DNA from: JABCPE02 sp963530295
Lineage (GTDB): Bacteria > Bacteroidota > Bacteroidia > Flavobacteriales > Weeksellaceae
NCBI GenBank assembly: GCA_963530295.1
Contig: CAUSCF010000005.1
Span: forward strand, 1-64,000
Length of the DNA stretch: 64,000 nucleotides
Direction of reading: 5' to 3'
Positions 17,969 through 26,411 of this stretch are shown here, one piece after another; positions within the stretch are counted from its first letter, which is position 1; each line of letters opens with the position of its first letter. Below the pieces are notes generated by a model, which saw nothing but the letters and a program-made list of their open reading frames with translations, was not told the origin of the DNA and ran no database searches. The translations under genes were made by a program, and so were the position numbers.

Positions 17969-18889
17969 ATGAAAAGGAATAAGTTTTTACTGCTGAATTA
18001 TGTTTTTGTAGTGAGCATAATTTTATTATTTATCAATGACCATTTTTTGAAATTGTATTTTCATAATTGGTTTACGGGTAAATTTTCAGATTTTTTGGGA
18101 ATGATTATTTTTCCATTGTTTTTGGCGTATATATTCCCAAAATTGAGAACTTTTTCCATTCTTGTTAGTTTTGTTTTGTTCATATTTTGGAAATCTCCGT
18201 TTTCCGAAGGTTTTATTGATTTTTACAATCAGATTTCACCCATTGCTGTGGCTCGTGTGGTCGATTATACAGATTTCATAGCCTTTATATTTTTGGTAAT
18301 TCCTTTCCTTTTGATAAAATATGATGCTCTACTTCAGCCTTTGAAAATAAGAAAAATAAGCCCTGCACTGGTGCTTGTTCCCTCTGTTTTTGTGATAATG
18401 GCTACTTCTCCGCCACCATATTATAGATATGGTTCGGATGGGATAGTGTTGTTCAACGATTATTCTTTTAAAATACCGAAAAGTAAAACAGAAGCTTTGG
18501 ATGAGTTGAAAAACAGGAATATTTTGTTCAAAAAAGATACACTGATGATTATTAAAAGAAATAATATAAGCAGCGAAAGTCTGATTATGAACGGAACCGA
18601 CCTAAAAACGCTGGAAGTAAATAAAGAGATTCTAAAAAAGGAACTGGAAAGAGAAATACAATTTTATGATTATTACATCATAGACAGCCTAAAAATAGGA
18701 GATGAAACTCTAAAAAATATAAGATTTGAGCTGGAAGAAATAAACAAATCAAAAGTAGAAATAATCCTGAAATCAGTGGTGTTAGAGGAGCGAAATACGA
18801 ATCATAAAAAATTGCAAAAGAAATTCAGAAAAATTTATAGAGAACTTCTGAAAAAAGAATTTTTGAATAAAAACTATAATCAAAACTAA
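17969..18889 (+). CDS. Membrane protein of unknown function with a soluble C-terminal domain
   Basis: A 306-residue protein with four to five N-terminal hydrophobic helices (about 8-28, 45-60, 64-75, 108-122 and 130-145) and a lysine/glutamate-rich soluble part from residue 150 to the end. The stretch KEILKKELEREIQFYDYYIIDSLKIGDETLKNI may form a helical domain. I do not recognise a family. It sits 11 bases after mvaD and 11 bases before purK, so it is likely part of an mvaD-purK operon. Confidence 0.75.
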   Translation: MKRNKFLLLNYVFVVSIILLFINDHFLKLYFHNWFTGKFSDFLGMIIFPLFLAYIFPKLRTFSILVSFVLFIFWKSPFSEGFIDFYNQISPIAVARVVDYTDFIAFIFLVIPFLLIKYDALLQPLKIRKISPALVLVPSVFVIMATSPPPYYRYGSDGIVLFNDYSFKIPKSKTEALDELKNRNILFKKDTLMIIKRNNISSESLIMNGTDLKTLEVNKEILKKELEREIQFYDYYIIDSLKIGDETLKNIRFELEEINKSKVEIILKSVVLEERNTNHKKLQKKFRKIYRELLKKEFLNKNYNQN

Positions 18890-18900
18890 ACATTTAATTC

Positions 18901-20016
18901 ATGAAAATAGGAATATTAGGAGGCGGACAGCTCGGCAGGATGTTCATTCAAGAAGCCTTAAAATACGATGATGAATTTTACACATTAGACCCAAGTTCTG
19001 ACTGCCCATGCGCGGGAATATCACACTTTACAAAAGGGAATTTTAATGATTATCAGGCTGTTATGGATTTTGGAAAGGATAAAGATGTTCTCACAATAGA
19101 GATAGAGCATGTGAATGTCCGTGCGCTGGAAGATTTACAGAAACAAGGAATAAAAATAATCCCAAGTCCTAGTGCTGTCAAAATCATTCAGCAGAAAATA
19201 TTACAGAAAGAATTTTATCAAAAAAACGAAATCCCAAGTCCTGATTTTCAAGTTATTCAAGATAAATCGGAAGTGAATTTTCCTTTGCCTTTTGTTCAAA
19301 AACTAAATACTGGCGGCTATGATGGAAAGGGCGTTCAGGTGATTCGTAATGAAAAGGAGCTGGAAAATCTCTGGGATGCGCCCTCTGTTTTGGAAGCTTT
19401 GGTGGATATAGAAAAGGAACTTTCTGTAATTGTGGCTAAAAACTATAGGAGAGAAGTCAAAGTTTTTCCTGTCACAGAGATGGTTGCCAATCCGCGATTA
19501 AATCTATTGGATTTTAATATTTGTCCGAGTGAAATTTCTGATGAAATCCGAACTCAAATTGATGAAATTGTCAAAAAATTCATCCAAGCGATGGCTTCTT
19601 CTGGGCTTTTTGCGATAGAATTATTTTTGGATAAAAATGGAAAAGTCTGGGTCAATGAAACGGCTCCAAGGCTTCACAACAGCGGACATCTCACGCAAGA
19701 AGGAAATAGTAACTCCCAGTTCGAGCAGATGTACCGAGTGGTAAAAAATCTTCCACTGGCAGACACAAATGCCGATAAATACAGCGGAATGTTTAATCTC
19801 GTAGGAGAGGAGGGCTACCAAGGAAAAGTCTATTATGAAGGCTTAGAAGAGGTTTTAAAACTACCCAAAACTTATGTCCATCTATACGGAAAGACCGAAT
19901 CCAAACCAGGGCGTAAAATGGGACATATTAACATTTTGGCGGATAGTAGGGAAGAGCTGTTAGAAAAACTTACCACGATAAAATCAATGATTAGAGTGAT
20001 ATCAAAAAAGCATTAG
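18901..20016 (+). CDS. purK: 5-(carboxyamino)imidazole ribonucleotide synthase
   Basis: A 371-residue ATP-grasp enzyme that carboxylates AIR with bicarbonate and ATP to give N5-CAIR in purine synthesis. The N-terminal GILGGGQLGRMFIQEA (about 3-18) is the family signature; the ATP-grasp core has VQKLNTGGYDGKGVQV near 131 and WVNETAPRLHNSGHLT near 243. It works with PurE, encoded 1 kb downstream but separated by an opposing transporter gene. Its stop codon lies inside the stem of a bidirectional terminator. Confidence 0.97.
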   Translation: MKIGILGGGQLGRMFIQEALKYDDEFYTLDPSSDCPCAGISHFTKGNFNDYQAVMDFGKDKDVLTIEIEHVNVRALEDLQKQGIKIIPSPSAVKIIQQKILQKEFYQKNEIPSPDFQVIQDKSEVNFPLPFVQKLNTGGYDGKGVQVIRNEKELENLWDAPSVLEALVDIEKELSVIVAKNYRREVKVFPVTEMVANPRLNLLDFNICPSEISDEIRTQIDEIVKKFIQAMASSGLFAIELFLDKNGKVWVNETAPRLHNSGHLTQEGNSNSQFEQMYRVVKNLPLADTNADKYSGMFNLVGEEGYQGKVYYEGLEEVLKLPKTYVHLYGKTESKPGRKMGHINILADSREELLEKLTTIKSMIRVISKKH

Positions 20017-20034
20017 AATTTTCTAATGCTTTTT
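20005..20034. terminator. Bidirectional terminator shared by purK and the EamA gene
   Basis: A perfect 13-bp stem (AAAAAGCATTAGA and its complement) with a 4-base loop, A-run on one side and T-run on the other, so it works on both strands. The purK stop (20014-20016) and the EamA stop (20023-20025) both lie within it. Confidence 0.9.
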
Positions 20035-20925
20035 GGTTTTAAACATATCTGGATGATAATTCGTTATAAATATTCCTAAAATAATCAAAAACGCTGCGAT
20101 GACAAAATTAGAATCCACAGGCTCATCAGCTACCAGCCAACCTAAAAATATCGCAATAATGGTATTTACATAAGAAATCATAGAAACTTTCACAGCGGAA
20201 ATTTGGCTCAATGCATAGATATACGCCAAATAAGCGATAATGGAAGCAAAAATCGTAAGCGAGAACATTGCAATGATGCTTTTCAGACTCCATGTTTCTG
20301 GCGCAAATTCTTCACCCAAAACCAAAGCACTGATAATCTGCACCACTCCTGCAAAGACAAATTGATAAAAAAGACTTAATAAAATATTGGTGCTTTTATA
20401 GTTCGTTTTTTTGATGTAAAGGGCTCCTGTAGCATTTCCAGAAATAGCAAGGAACAGGTAAATCATCCCTTTGCGGTAATCAGGATTAGCCAAATCTGCC
20501 AGTCCATCCCAAAAAATCAAGATAATTCCAGAAAAGCCCAATAAAATCCCAAGAACAGATTTTAATGTAAACTGTTGCATTCTAAACAAAACACTGCCGA
20601 TAAATATCAAAATAGGCGAACAAGAACTAATCAGAGATGCCAGACTGCTAGAAACATGCTCTTCGGCAATCGTGGTAAGTCCATTGGTTATGATAAGAAT
20701 ACAAGTAGAAAGTATCAACTGGACTTTTAGGTTTTCCCAGCCTATCCATTTTAGTTTTCCTGCAAAGGACAGATAAACACCCAAAATGATAGCCGACAAC
20801 ACATGCCGAATACCCGCCACATACAGCGGAGGAATGGTCTCTACAGCCAATCTAATACCCAAAAATGAAGTTCCCCAGATGATAGCAATGGCCAAAATAG
20901 CGAATGTAAGTTTCATGTTTTTCAT
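20023..20925 (-). CDS. EamA/DMT-superfamily permease
   Basis: A 300-residue inner-membrane transporter with ten predicted helices in two EamA repeats of five. IIWGTSFLGIRLAVETIPPLYVAGIRH near the N-terminus is the classic first-repeat motif, and the second repeat ends with ISYVNTIIAIFLGWLVADEPV. Substrate is unknown; relatives export amino acids or metabolites. It is convergent with purK and divergent from purE, a single-gene insertion between the two purine genes. A second Met at codon 4 is an alternative start. Confidence 0.92.
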   Translation of the reverse strand: MKNMKLTFAILAIAIIWGTSFLGIRLAVETIPPLYVAGIRHVLSAIILGVYLSFAGKLKWIGWENLKVQLILSTCILIITNGLTTIAEEHVSSSLASLISSCSPILIFIGSVLFRMQQFTLKSVLGILLGFSGIILIFWDGLADLANPDYRKGMIYLFLAISGNATGALYIKKTNYKSTNILLSLFYQFVFAGVVQIISALVLGEEFAPETWSLKSIIAMFSLTIFASIIAYLAYIYALSQISAVKVSMISYVNTIIAIFLGWLVADEPVDSNFVIAAFLIILGIFITNYHPDMFKTKKH

Positions 20926-20965
20926 CTCGGGAAAATTAGTTTTTCGTTTTTAATGGTTAATTTTT

Positions 20966-20973
20966 TATCTTTG
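20966..20973 (+). promoter_or_regulatory. -7 promoter element of purE
   Basis: TATCTTTG matches TAnnTTTG; the transcript would have a leader of about 55 bases before the purE ATG. Confidence 0.5.
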
Positions 20974-21032
20974 GAAGGTTTAAATTTTTCGTTTGTAAAG
21001 TTAATTAAATTTATTTTAAAATCAATCAAAAT

Positions 21033-21536
21033 ATGGTAGGAATTATTATGGGAAGCAAAAGTGATTTCCCTATTATGCATCAGGCAGTAGATTTTTTACA
21101 ATCATTGGGAGTTCCCTACGAGGTTACTATAGTTTCTGCGCACAGAACGCCAGAACGAATGCTGGACTACGCAAAAACGGCTAAAAAAAGAGGAATCAGT
21201 GTAATCATAGCAGGAGCAGGAGGAGCAGCCCATTTGCCTGGGATGGTGGCGAGCTGTACCACCTTGCCAGTGATAGGCGTGCCGATTTTGTCAAGTAATT
21301 CTATAGATGGCTGGGATAGTGTTTTGTCCATTCTACAGATGCCTTCTGGAATTCCTGTTGCTACGGTGGCGCTAAACGGAGCTATGAATGCAGGAATTTT
21401 GGCAGCTAAAATTTTAGCGGTATCAAATCCTGAAATTGCTGACAAATTAGAAAATTATCAAGAATCCCTCTCTAAAAAAGTATTGGTATCAGTAGATGAA
21501 CTAAAAACAGATTACCCAAATTCTTATGATGAGTAA
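21033..21536 (+). CDS. purE: N5-carboxyaminoimidazole ribonucleotide mutase
   Basis: A 167-residue class I PurE that converts N5-CAIR to CAIR. The N-terminal GIIMGSKSDFPIMHQA (3-18), the catalytic SAHRTPERM segment (about 35-43) and the glycine-rich IIAGAGGAAHLPGMVA (about 55-70) with its conserved histidine are all present. Length is normal for the octameric bacterial enzyme. It has its own promoter rather than lying directly after purK. Confidence 0.97.
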   Translation: MVGIIMGSKSDFPIMHQAVDFLQSLGVPYEVTIVSAHRTPERMLDYAKTAKKRGISVIIAGAGGAAHLPGMVASCTTLPVIGVPILSSNSIDGWDSVLSILQMPSGIPVATVALNGAMNAGILAAKILAVSNPEIADKLENYQESLSKKVLVSVDELKTDYPNSYDE

Positions 21537-21631
21537 CGGAATTTTATAGATTTAAGCATTTTAGAAGAAAATATTTCAGAGGTATAAAAATATTTCCTTG
21601 GAATGGTATTAACGATTAAAATATTATAAAT

Positions 21632-22009
21632 ATGAAAACAAATCAAGAAATTTTAGACACGATTGGAGAAGAAATAATTAAATTTTCTTTCGATCCTGCT
21701 ATTGGTAATTTATTAAGTTTGAGAATTAAGGAAAATCCCCCTGTGATTTTCAAAGAATATGTTGAGCTTTTTAAAAAAATGAACAATAAAGAATTTTCTA
21801 TATTACAAAAGTATTTAGAAGAAAGTATTGGTGATACAATATTTAATATATTAAGAATTTTTGAAGAAGATGAACGATTCAAACTTATCTACGAAGAAAA
21901 TGGGAAGCAGATTAATTTAGTAGAAATTAGCGAAATGCTAAAGGCTGAGCCATTAGGGGAAAATGGATGGATAGATCGGTTTAGCAAATATGCTAAAGAA
22001 AAGGAATGA
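21632..22009 (+). CDS. Small acidic protein of unknown function
   Basis: A 125-residue soluble, acidic, helix-rich protein with no signal peptide and no recognised motif. Its size, acidity and solitary position recall bacterial immunity proteins, but nothing proves that. The ATG at 21632 follows a TATAAAT-rich leader. It is flanked by purE and by a convergent tRNA-Leu gene; the hairpin between them could terminate both transcripts. Confidence 0.65.
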   Translation: MKTNQEILDTIGEEIIKFSFDPAIGNLLSLRIKENPPVIFKEYVELFKKMNNKEFSILQKYLEESIGDTIFNILRIFEEDERFKLIYEENGKQINLVEISEMLKAEPLGENGWIDRFSKYAKEKE

Positions 22010-22038
22010 TATTTTTCAGAATGTGAATTTTAAAAAAA

Positions 22039-22070
22039 TTAGGAAAGCTTTTATAAAAAGGCTTTCCTAA
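22039..22070 (-). terminator. Terminator of tRNA-Leu
   Basis: TTAGGAAAGC and GCTTTCCTAA arms around a T/A loop. On the minus strand the stem is followed by a T run, so it fits the end of the tRNA-Leu transcript; it may also serve the plus-strand gene. Confidence 0.7.
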
Positions 22071-22075
22071 TATTG

Positions 22076-22157
22076 TACCCAGAGCCGGAATCGAACCGGC
22101 ACGCCTTGCGGCGCTGGATTTTGAGTCCAGTGCGTCTACCAGTTCCGCCATCTGGGC
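22076..22157 (-). tRNA. tRNA-Leu(CAA)
   Basis: Minus-strand cloverleaf with acceptor GCCCAGA pairing TCTGGGT (first pair G-U), anticodon arm CTGGA-CTCAAAA-TCCAG giving anticodon CAA, a long class II variable arm (CGCCGCAAGGCG), T-loop TTCGATT and discriminator A. CCA is not encoded. It lies downstream of the MBL-fold gene on the same strand. Confidence 0.95.
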
Positions 22158-22225
22158 CTACTCAAATCTTACGGGTGCAAATATAGACATTATTTTCATA
22201 ACAGCAAAAAAAAATCAGCATAATT

Positions 22226-22990
22226 TTAGAAATTAATTTCTAAACCATCATACGCCAGATGAACATCATCAGGGAGTTCGGCTTCTGTCTGTTCATAAAA
22301 ACCTATTTTATGGCTGATGTGTGTGAGGTAGGTTTTCTTTGGTTTTAGCTTTTTTACTAATTCCAAAACATCTGGCAAAATAAAGTGTGCAGGATGTTTT
22401 TCCTCTTTTCTAAGACAGTTGATAATCAAGAAATCCAGATTTAGCAATTTCTCCATTTCTGAATCAGGGATAGAGCTTGCATCCGTTATATAAGCCAAAT
22501 TTTTTATCTTAAATCCAATTATAGGCAGCTGATTGTGAAAAACATGTATCGGCGTGATTTTGGTATCATCTATTGTAAAATCGCTGTCTATCAGATGGAT
22601 ATCAAAACTTGGAGCTCCAGGATATCTTACCTCGCTGAAAGCATAGGGAAATCGTTGTTTTATCTCTTCCGCAGTCCTTTCCAGACAATAGATAGGAATA
22701 TTTTTCTGCCTCTTGAAGATGATGGGACGCAGGTCATCCAGCCCGATTACATGGTCATTATGCTCGTGTGTGAGAAGTACCGTATCTATGTTGTTCTCTC
22801 CATTGGTAAGCATCTGCTGTCTGAAATCAGGCCCGCAGTCTATCAATATTTTTCCATTTGTCTCGGTGGTTATCAGAGCAGAACTTCGCAGCCTTTTGTC
22901 TTTTGGGTCAGAAGACAAACAGACAGGATCATCAGAACCGATTATCGGAACGCCTTGGGAAGTTCCTGTTCCTAAAAATTTTAGCTTCAT
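22226..22990 (-). CDS. PhnP-like MBL-fold metallo-hydrolase
   Basis: A 254-residue metallo-beta-lactamase-fold protein. It starts MKLKFLGTGTSQGVPIIGS and carries the metal motif T-H-E-H-N-D-H with H75, H77, D79 and H80, then later VFHNQLPIIGFKI and YLTHISHKIG. The pattern resembles PhnP/lipoyl-transferase-associated phosphodiesterases, which cleave cyclic phosphate esters; the actual substrate is unknown. It follows the rplT operon terminator, so it may have its own promoter, and tRNA-Leu lies downstream. Confidence 0.9.
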   Translation of the reverse strand: MKLKFLGTGTSQGVPIIGSDDPVCLSSDPKDKRLRSSALITTETNGKILIDCGPDFRQQMLTNGENNIDTVLLTHEHNDHVIGLDDLRPIIFKRQKNIPIYCLERTAEEIKQRFPYAFSEVRYPGAPSFDIHLIDSDFTIDDTKITPIHVFHNQLPIIGFKIKNLAYITDASSIPDSEMEKLLNLDFLIINCLRKEEKHPAHFILPDVLELVKKLKPKKTYLTHISHKIGFYEQTEAELPDDVHLAYDGLEINF

Positions 22991-23010
22991 TTTGTTTTAA
23001 TATTTTATAA

Positions 23011-23039
23011 AAAATCCAGATTAATAATAACCTGGATTT
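23011..23039 (-). terminator. Terminator of the thrS-infC-rpmI-rplT operon
   Basis: AAATCCAG and CTGGATTT arms with an AT-rich loop, followed on the minus strand by a T run, 33 bases after rplT. Confidence 0.75.
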
Positions 23040-23072
23040 CTTTTATTGATAACAAAAAACGCGATTCAACAT

Positions 23073-23417
23073 TTATTTTACTTGATCTACAACAGCTTTG
23101 AATGCTTCTGGATGATTCATTGCTAAATCAGCCAATACTTTTCTATTTAGCTCGATGTTGTTTCTCTTAAGAGCTCCCATGAACTGAGAGTAAGACATTC
23201 CGTATTGTCTAGTTCCCGCATTGATACGCGTAATCCAAAGACTTCTGAAATTTCTCTTTTTCTCTTTTCTGCCTCTGTAGGCATATTGCATTGCTTTTTC
23301 TACTGCGTTTTTCGCAACAGTCCAAACATTTTTTCTTCTTCCGAAGAAACCTTTAGCTTGTCTTAAGATTTTTTTTCTGCGCGCTCTAGACGCTACAGCG
23401 TTTACTGATCTTGGCAT
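23073..23417 (-). CDS. rplT: 50S ribosomal protein L20
   Basis: A 114-residue basic protein. The L20 hallmarks MPRSVNAVASRARRKKILRQAKGF and FRSLWITRINAGTRQYGMSYS are clear. It binds 23S rRNA early in 50S assembly. It is last in the thrS-infC-rpmI-rplT operon. The 119-bp gap before it, larger than normal within an operon, could hold a regulatory leader; in other bacteria L20 represses this operon, but I cannot show that here. Confidence 0.98.
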   Translation of the reverse strand: MPRSVNAVASRARRKKILRQAKGFFGRRKNVWTVAKNAVEKAMQYAYRGRKEKKRNFRSLWITRINAGTRQYGMSYSQFMGALKRNNIELNRKVLADLAMNHPEAFKAVVDQVK

Positions 23418-23536
23418 AATTTAATTAATTTGTTTTTTTGAAAAGGGCGGAATTACATGGAATTCTCTTAGTGGCACCGTTTCAGGGTTAAACTTTTTTG
23501 AATAAAATTCTTATAAACCGAAATGATTTATAAAAA

Positions 23537-23734
23537 CTACTTAATTGCTAATTGCTTTAAAACGCTTTTCTCGTCCACACTAGCAACATAAGAAGTCTGA
23601 GTAAGATTTCTCTTTCTCTTAGTTTCTTTTTTAGTCAAGATGTGGCTTTTGAAAGCATTTTTTCTTTTGATTTTACCTGTTCCAGTAAGAGCAAAACGCT
23701 TCTTAGCACCTGATTTCGTTTTTAATTTTGGCAT
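23537..23734 (-). CDS. rpmI: 50S ribosomal protein L35
   Basis: A 65-residue basic protein beginning MPKLKTKSGAKKRFALTGTGKIKRKNAFKSH, the canonical L35 sequence. It is a late-binding protein of the large subunit. It lies 57 bases after infC in the conserved translation operon. Confidence 0.98.
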   Translation of the reverse strand: MPKLKTKSGAKKRFALTGTGKIKRKNAFKSHILTKKETKRKRNLTQTSYVASVDEKSVLKQLAIK

Positions 23735-23791
23735 TTTCTTACTTCTTTTATGTTATTTGTTATCAATATCTTATTTTGCCGAAAGATAAAA

Positions 23792-24352
23792 CTATTTAGC
23801 CTTTTTCGGGCTCATTAGCATTATCATTCTTTTTCCTTCTAATTTAGGCATTTGGTCTACTTTTCCTACATGCTCCAGCTCTTGGGCAAGTTTTAGAAGT
23901 AGTATTTCTCCTTGATCCTTAAAAACTATTGATCTTCCTTTGAAGAATACATAAGTTTTTAGTTTAGAACCTTCTTCCAAGAATTTTTCAGCATGTTTTT
24001 TCTTGAATTGGAAATCGTGTTCATCAGTCTGAGGACCAAAACGGATTTCCTTTATCACCACTTTTACCTGCTTGGCTTTCAGCTCCTTTTGTTTTTTCTT
24101 TTGTTCGTAAAGGAACTTTTTGTAATCCAAGATACGGCAGATAAAAGGCTCTGCTTTATCCGAAATTACTACCAAATCCAATTCCTGTTCTTCAGCCATT
24201 TTCAAAGCTTCAGAAGTAGGGTAGACACCAGGCTCTACATTATCACCGACCAAACGAACCTCCTTGGCTCTGATTTTGTCGTTAATCTGATGCGCATCTT
24301 CCTGTGCAGGCTTTCGCATCGGACCTTTGCTGTTAATTTTCTTTAGTGCTAT
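23792..24352 (-). CDS. infC: Translation initiation factor IF-3, probably with an AUA start codon
   Basis: IF-3 keeps the ribosomal subunits apart and checks start codons and initiator tRNA. The core is unmistakable: INDKIRAKEVRLVGDN, YKKFLYEQKKKQKELKAKQ (linker) and KEIRFGPQTDEHDF (C-domain). The first ATG in frame (24317-24319) would cut off conserved-looking N-terminal residues. The frame continues upstream as ALKKINSKGPMRKP from an ATA codon at 24350-24352, with an in-frame stop at 24371. I choose ATA, giving 186 residues, because infC genes typically use a rare start codon (AUU in E. coli) read by IF-3 itself for autoregulation. A short form from the ATG remains possible. Confidence 0.85.
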   Translation of the reverse strand: MALKKINSKGPMRKPAQEDAHQINDKIRAKEVRLVGDNVEPGVYPTSEALKMAEEQELDLVVISDKAEPFICRILDYKKFLYEQKKKQKELKAKQVKVVIKEIRFGPQTDEHDFQFKKKHAEKFLEEGSKLKTYVFFKGRSIVFKDQGEILLLKLAQELEHVGKVDQMPKLEGKRMIMLMSPKKAK

Positions 24353-24378
24353 CGCTTTAAATTTTAATGGTTAATATC

Positions 24379-26313
24379 TTATTTAATATCTGATGACAAA
24401 GCTGCTTCTTTCTTAAAGTAAGCGATGAAATCTTCTATGCTCATTGTTCCTAAATCTCCTTCACCTCTCTTTCTCACGGAAACAATTCCTTCAGCCTCTT
24501 CATTTTCTCCTACAACCAGCATAAATGGCAGTTTGTTTAATTCTGCATCACGGATTTTTTTACCCGTTTTTTCATTTCTTTTGTCAATCAGACCGCAAAT
24601 ATCGTTAATTTCCAGCAATTGTGAAACTTTTTCTGCATAATTTACATATTTTTCACTAATTGGAAGGATAGTAAACTGCTCTGGAGCCAGCCAAAGTGGG
24701 AAATCTCCTGCTGTATTTTCTAATAAAATAGCGATAAAACGCTCCATAGAACCGAACGGTGCTCTGTGAATCATCACAGGTCTGTGCTTCTCGTTATCAC
24801 TACCTGTATACCAAAGGTCAAATCTCTCTGGCAAGTTGTAATCAACTTGGATTGTTCCAAGCTGCCAACTTCTTCCCAAAGCATCTTTCACCATGAAATC
24901 TAGTTTAGGTCCGTAGAATGCAGCTTCTCCGTATTCTACTACAGTATTTAGTCCTTTATTTTTAGCAGCGGTAATGATTGCATTTTCTGCTTTTTCCCAG
25001 TTTTCATCAGAACCGATGTATTTTTGCTTGTTTTCAGGGTCTCTTAATGAGATTTGAGCCGTAAAATCAGCAAATCCAAGGCTACTGAATACATACAATA
25101 CCAAATCTATAACTCCCTCAAACTCAGATAATAACTGGTCTGGAGTACAGAATAGGTGGGCATCATCCTGAGTAAAGCCTCTTACTCTGGTAAGTCCGTG
25201 TAACTCACCACTTTGCTCATATCTGTATACTGTTCCAAATTCCGCAAATCTCTTAGGTAAATCTTTATAAGACCACTGGCTTGTTTTGTATATTTCACAG
25301 TGGTGAGGGCAGTTCATAGGTTTTAATAAAAATTCTTCTCCTTCGTGTGGAGTTTTTATTGGCTGGAATGAATCTGCGCCGTATTTTTCGTAATGTCCAG
25401 AAGTTACATACAAGTCTTTGTGACCGATGTGCGGCGAAATTACGAATTCATATCCTGCTTTTTTCTGCGCTTCAGAAAGGAAGTTTTCTAATTTTTTTCT
25501 TAGTGCAGCGCCTTTTGGAAGCCAAAGAGGAAGCCCTGCACCTACTTTTTCAGAAAAGGCAAAAATTCCTAATTCTTTACCTAGTTTTCTGTGGTCACGG
25601 CGTTTTGCTTCTTCCAATCTTTCCAAGTATTCGGTAAGTTCTTTTTGTTTTGGGAAAGAAATACCATAAACTCTGGTAAGCTGCTTATTTTTTTCGTCTC
25701 CTCGCCAGTATGCTCCTGCTGCATTTAGGATTTTCACAGCTTTTATAAGTCCTGTGCTAGGGATATGCCCTCCACGGCATAGGTCTGTGAAATTATCATG
25801 AGTCACAAAAGTGATTTCTCCATCAGTAAGGTTTTCTACTAATTCCTTTTTAAATGGATTATCAGCATATTCTTTCAGTGCATCTGCTTTGGATACTGGA
25901 TAAATTCTAAAAGCTGAATCTTTCTTTGCATTTTCCAGCATTTTTTTCTCAATTTTTTCAAAATCTTTCTCAGAAAGAATTTCTCCATCAAAATCCACAT
26001 CATAGTAAAATCCATTTTCTATGGCAGGACCTATGGTAAGCTTCGCATTAGGATAAAAATCCAAAATAGTCTGCGCTAAAACATGGGCAGAAGAGTGCCA
26101 GAAGGCTTTTTTACCCATATCGTCATTCCATGTTAATAACTGAACCATGGCATCCTCCGTGATAGGGGTAGAGACTTCTACTTGTTTTTCATCTACTAAT
26201 GCAGAGATGGTATTTCTCGCAAGACCTTCGCTAATTGATTTGGCAATTTCCAAAGGAGTTACTCCTCTGTTAAAATCACGCTGATTGCCGTCTGGAAAAG
26301 TTATTTTTATCAT
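24379..26313 (-). CDS. thrS: Threonyl-tRNA synthetase
   Basis: A 644-residue class II synthetase with the full domain set: TGS (about 1-60), editing domain with the H-S-S-A-H motif near 76 and a C-R-G-G-H motif near 182, catalytic core and C-terminal anticodon-binding domain. The zinc site cysteine is in KPMNCPHHCEIY. Motif 2 lies around FGTVYRYEQSGELHGL and motif 3 ends with RAPFGSMERF. It is the first gene of the thrS-infC-rpmI-rplT operon, 26 bases ahead of the chosen infC start. Confidence 0.98.
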   Translation of the reverse strand: MIKITFPDGNQRDFNRGVTPLEIAKSISEGLARNTISALVDEKQVEVSTPITEDAMVQLLTWNDDMGKKAFWHSSAHVLAQTILDFYPNAKLTIGPAIENGFYYDVDFDGEILSEKDFEKIEKKMLENAKKDSAFRIYPVSKADALKEYADNPFKKELVENLTDGEITFVTHDNFTDLCRGGHIPSTGLIKAVKILNAAGAYWRGDEKNKQLTRVYGISFPKQKELTEYLERLEEAKRRDHRKLGKELGIFAFSEKVGAGLPLWLPKGAALRKKLENFLSEAQKKAGYEFVISPHIGHKDLYVTSGHYEKYGADSFQPIKTPHEGEEFLLKPMNCPHHCEIYKTSQWSYKDLPKRFAEFGTVYRYEQSGELHGLTRVRGFTQDDAHLFCTPDQLLSEFEGVIDLVLYVFSSLGFADFTAQISLRDPENKQKYIGSDENWEKAENAIITAAKNKGLNTVVEYGEAAFYGPKLDFMVKDALGRSWQLGTIQVDYNLPERFDLWYTGSDNEKHRPVMIHRAPFGSMERFIAILLENTAGDFPLWLAPEQFTILPISEKYVNYAEKVSQLLEINDICGLIDKRNEKTGKKIRDAELNKLPFMLVVGENEEAEGIVSVRKRGEGDLGTMSIEDFIAYFKKEAALSSDIK

Positions 26314-26333
26314 AGTATTAAAAAATTGAATGG

Positions 26334-26341
26334 CAAATCTA
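26334..26341 (-). promoter_or_regulatory. -7 promoter element of thrS
   Basis: On the minus strand TAGATTTG matches TAnnTTTG, about 21 bases before the thrS ATG. Confidence 0.5.
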
Positions 26342-26385
26342 CAAAATAGAAGTGAAATTATAAATATTTTTAGGCTTAAAAAACT

Positions 26386-26393
26386 TAATTTTG
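26386..26393 (+). promoter_or_regulatory. -7 promoter element of the glycosylase gene
   Basis: TAATTTTG matches TAnnTTTG and ends 19 bases before the ATG at 26412; an in-frame upstream TTG overlaps this box, so it is not the start. Confidence 0.55.
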
Positions 26394-26411
26394 TTGATAA
26401 TTTATATAAAA

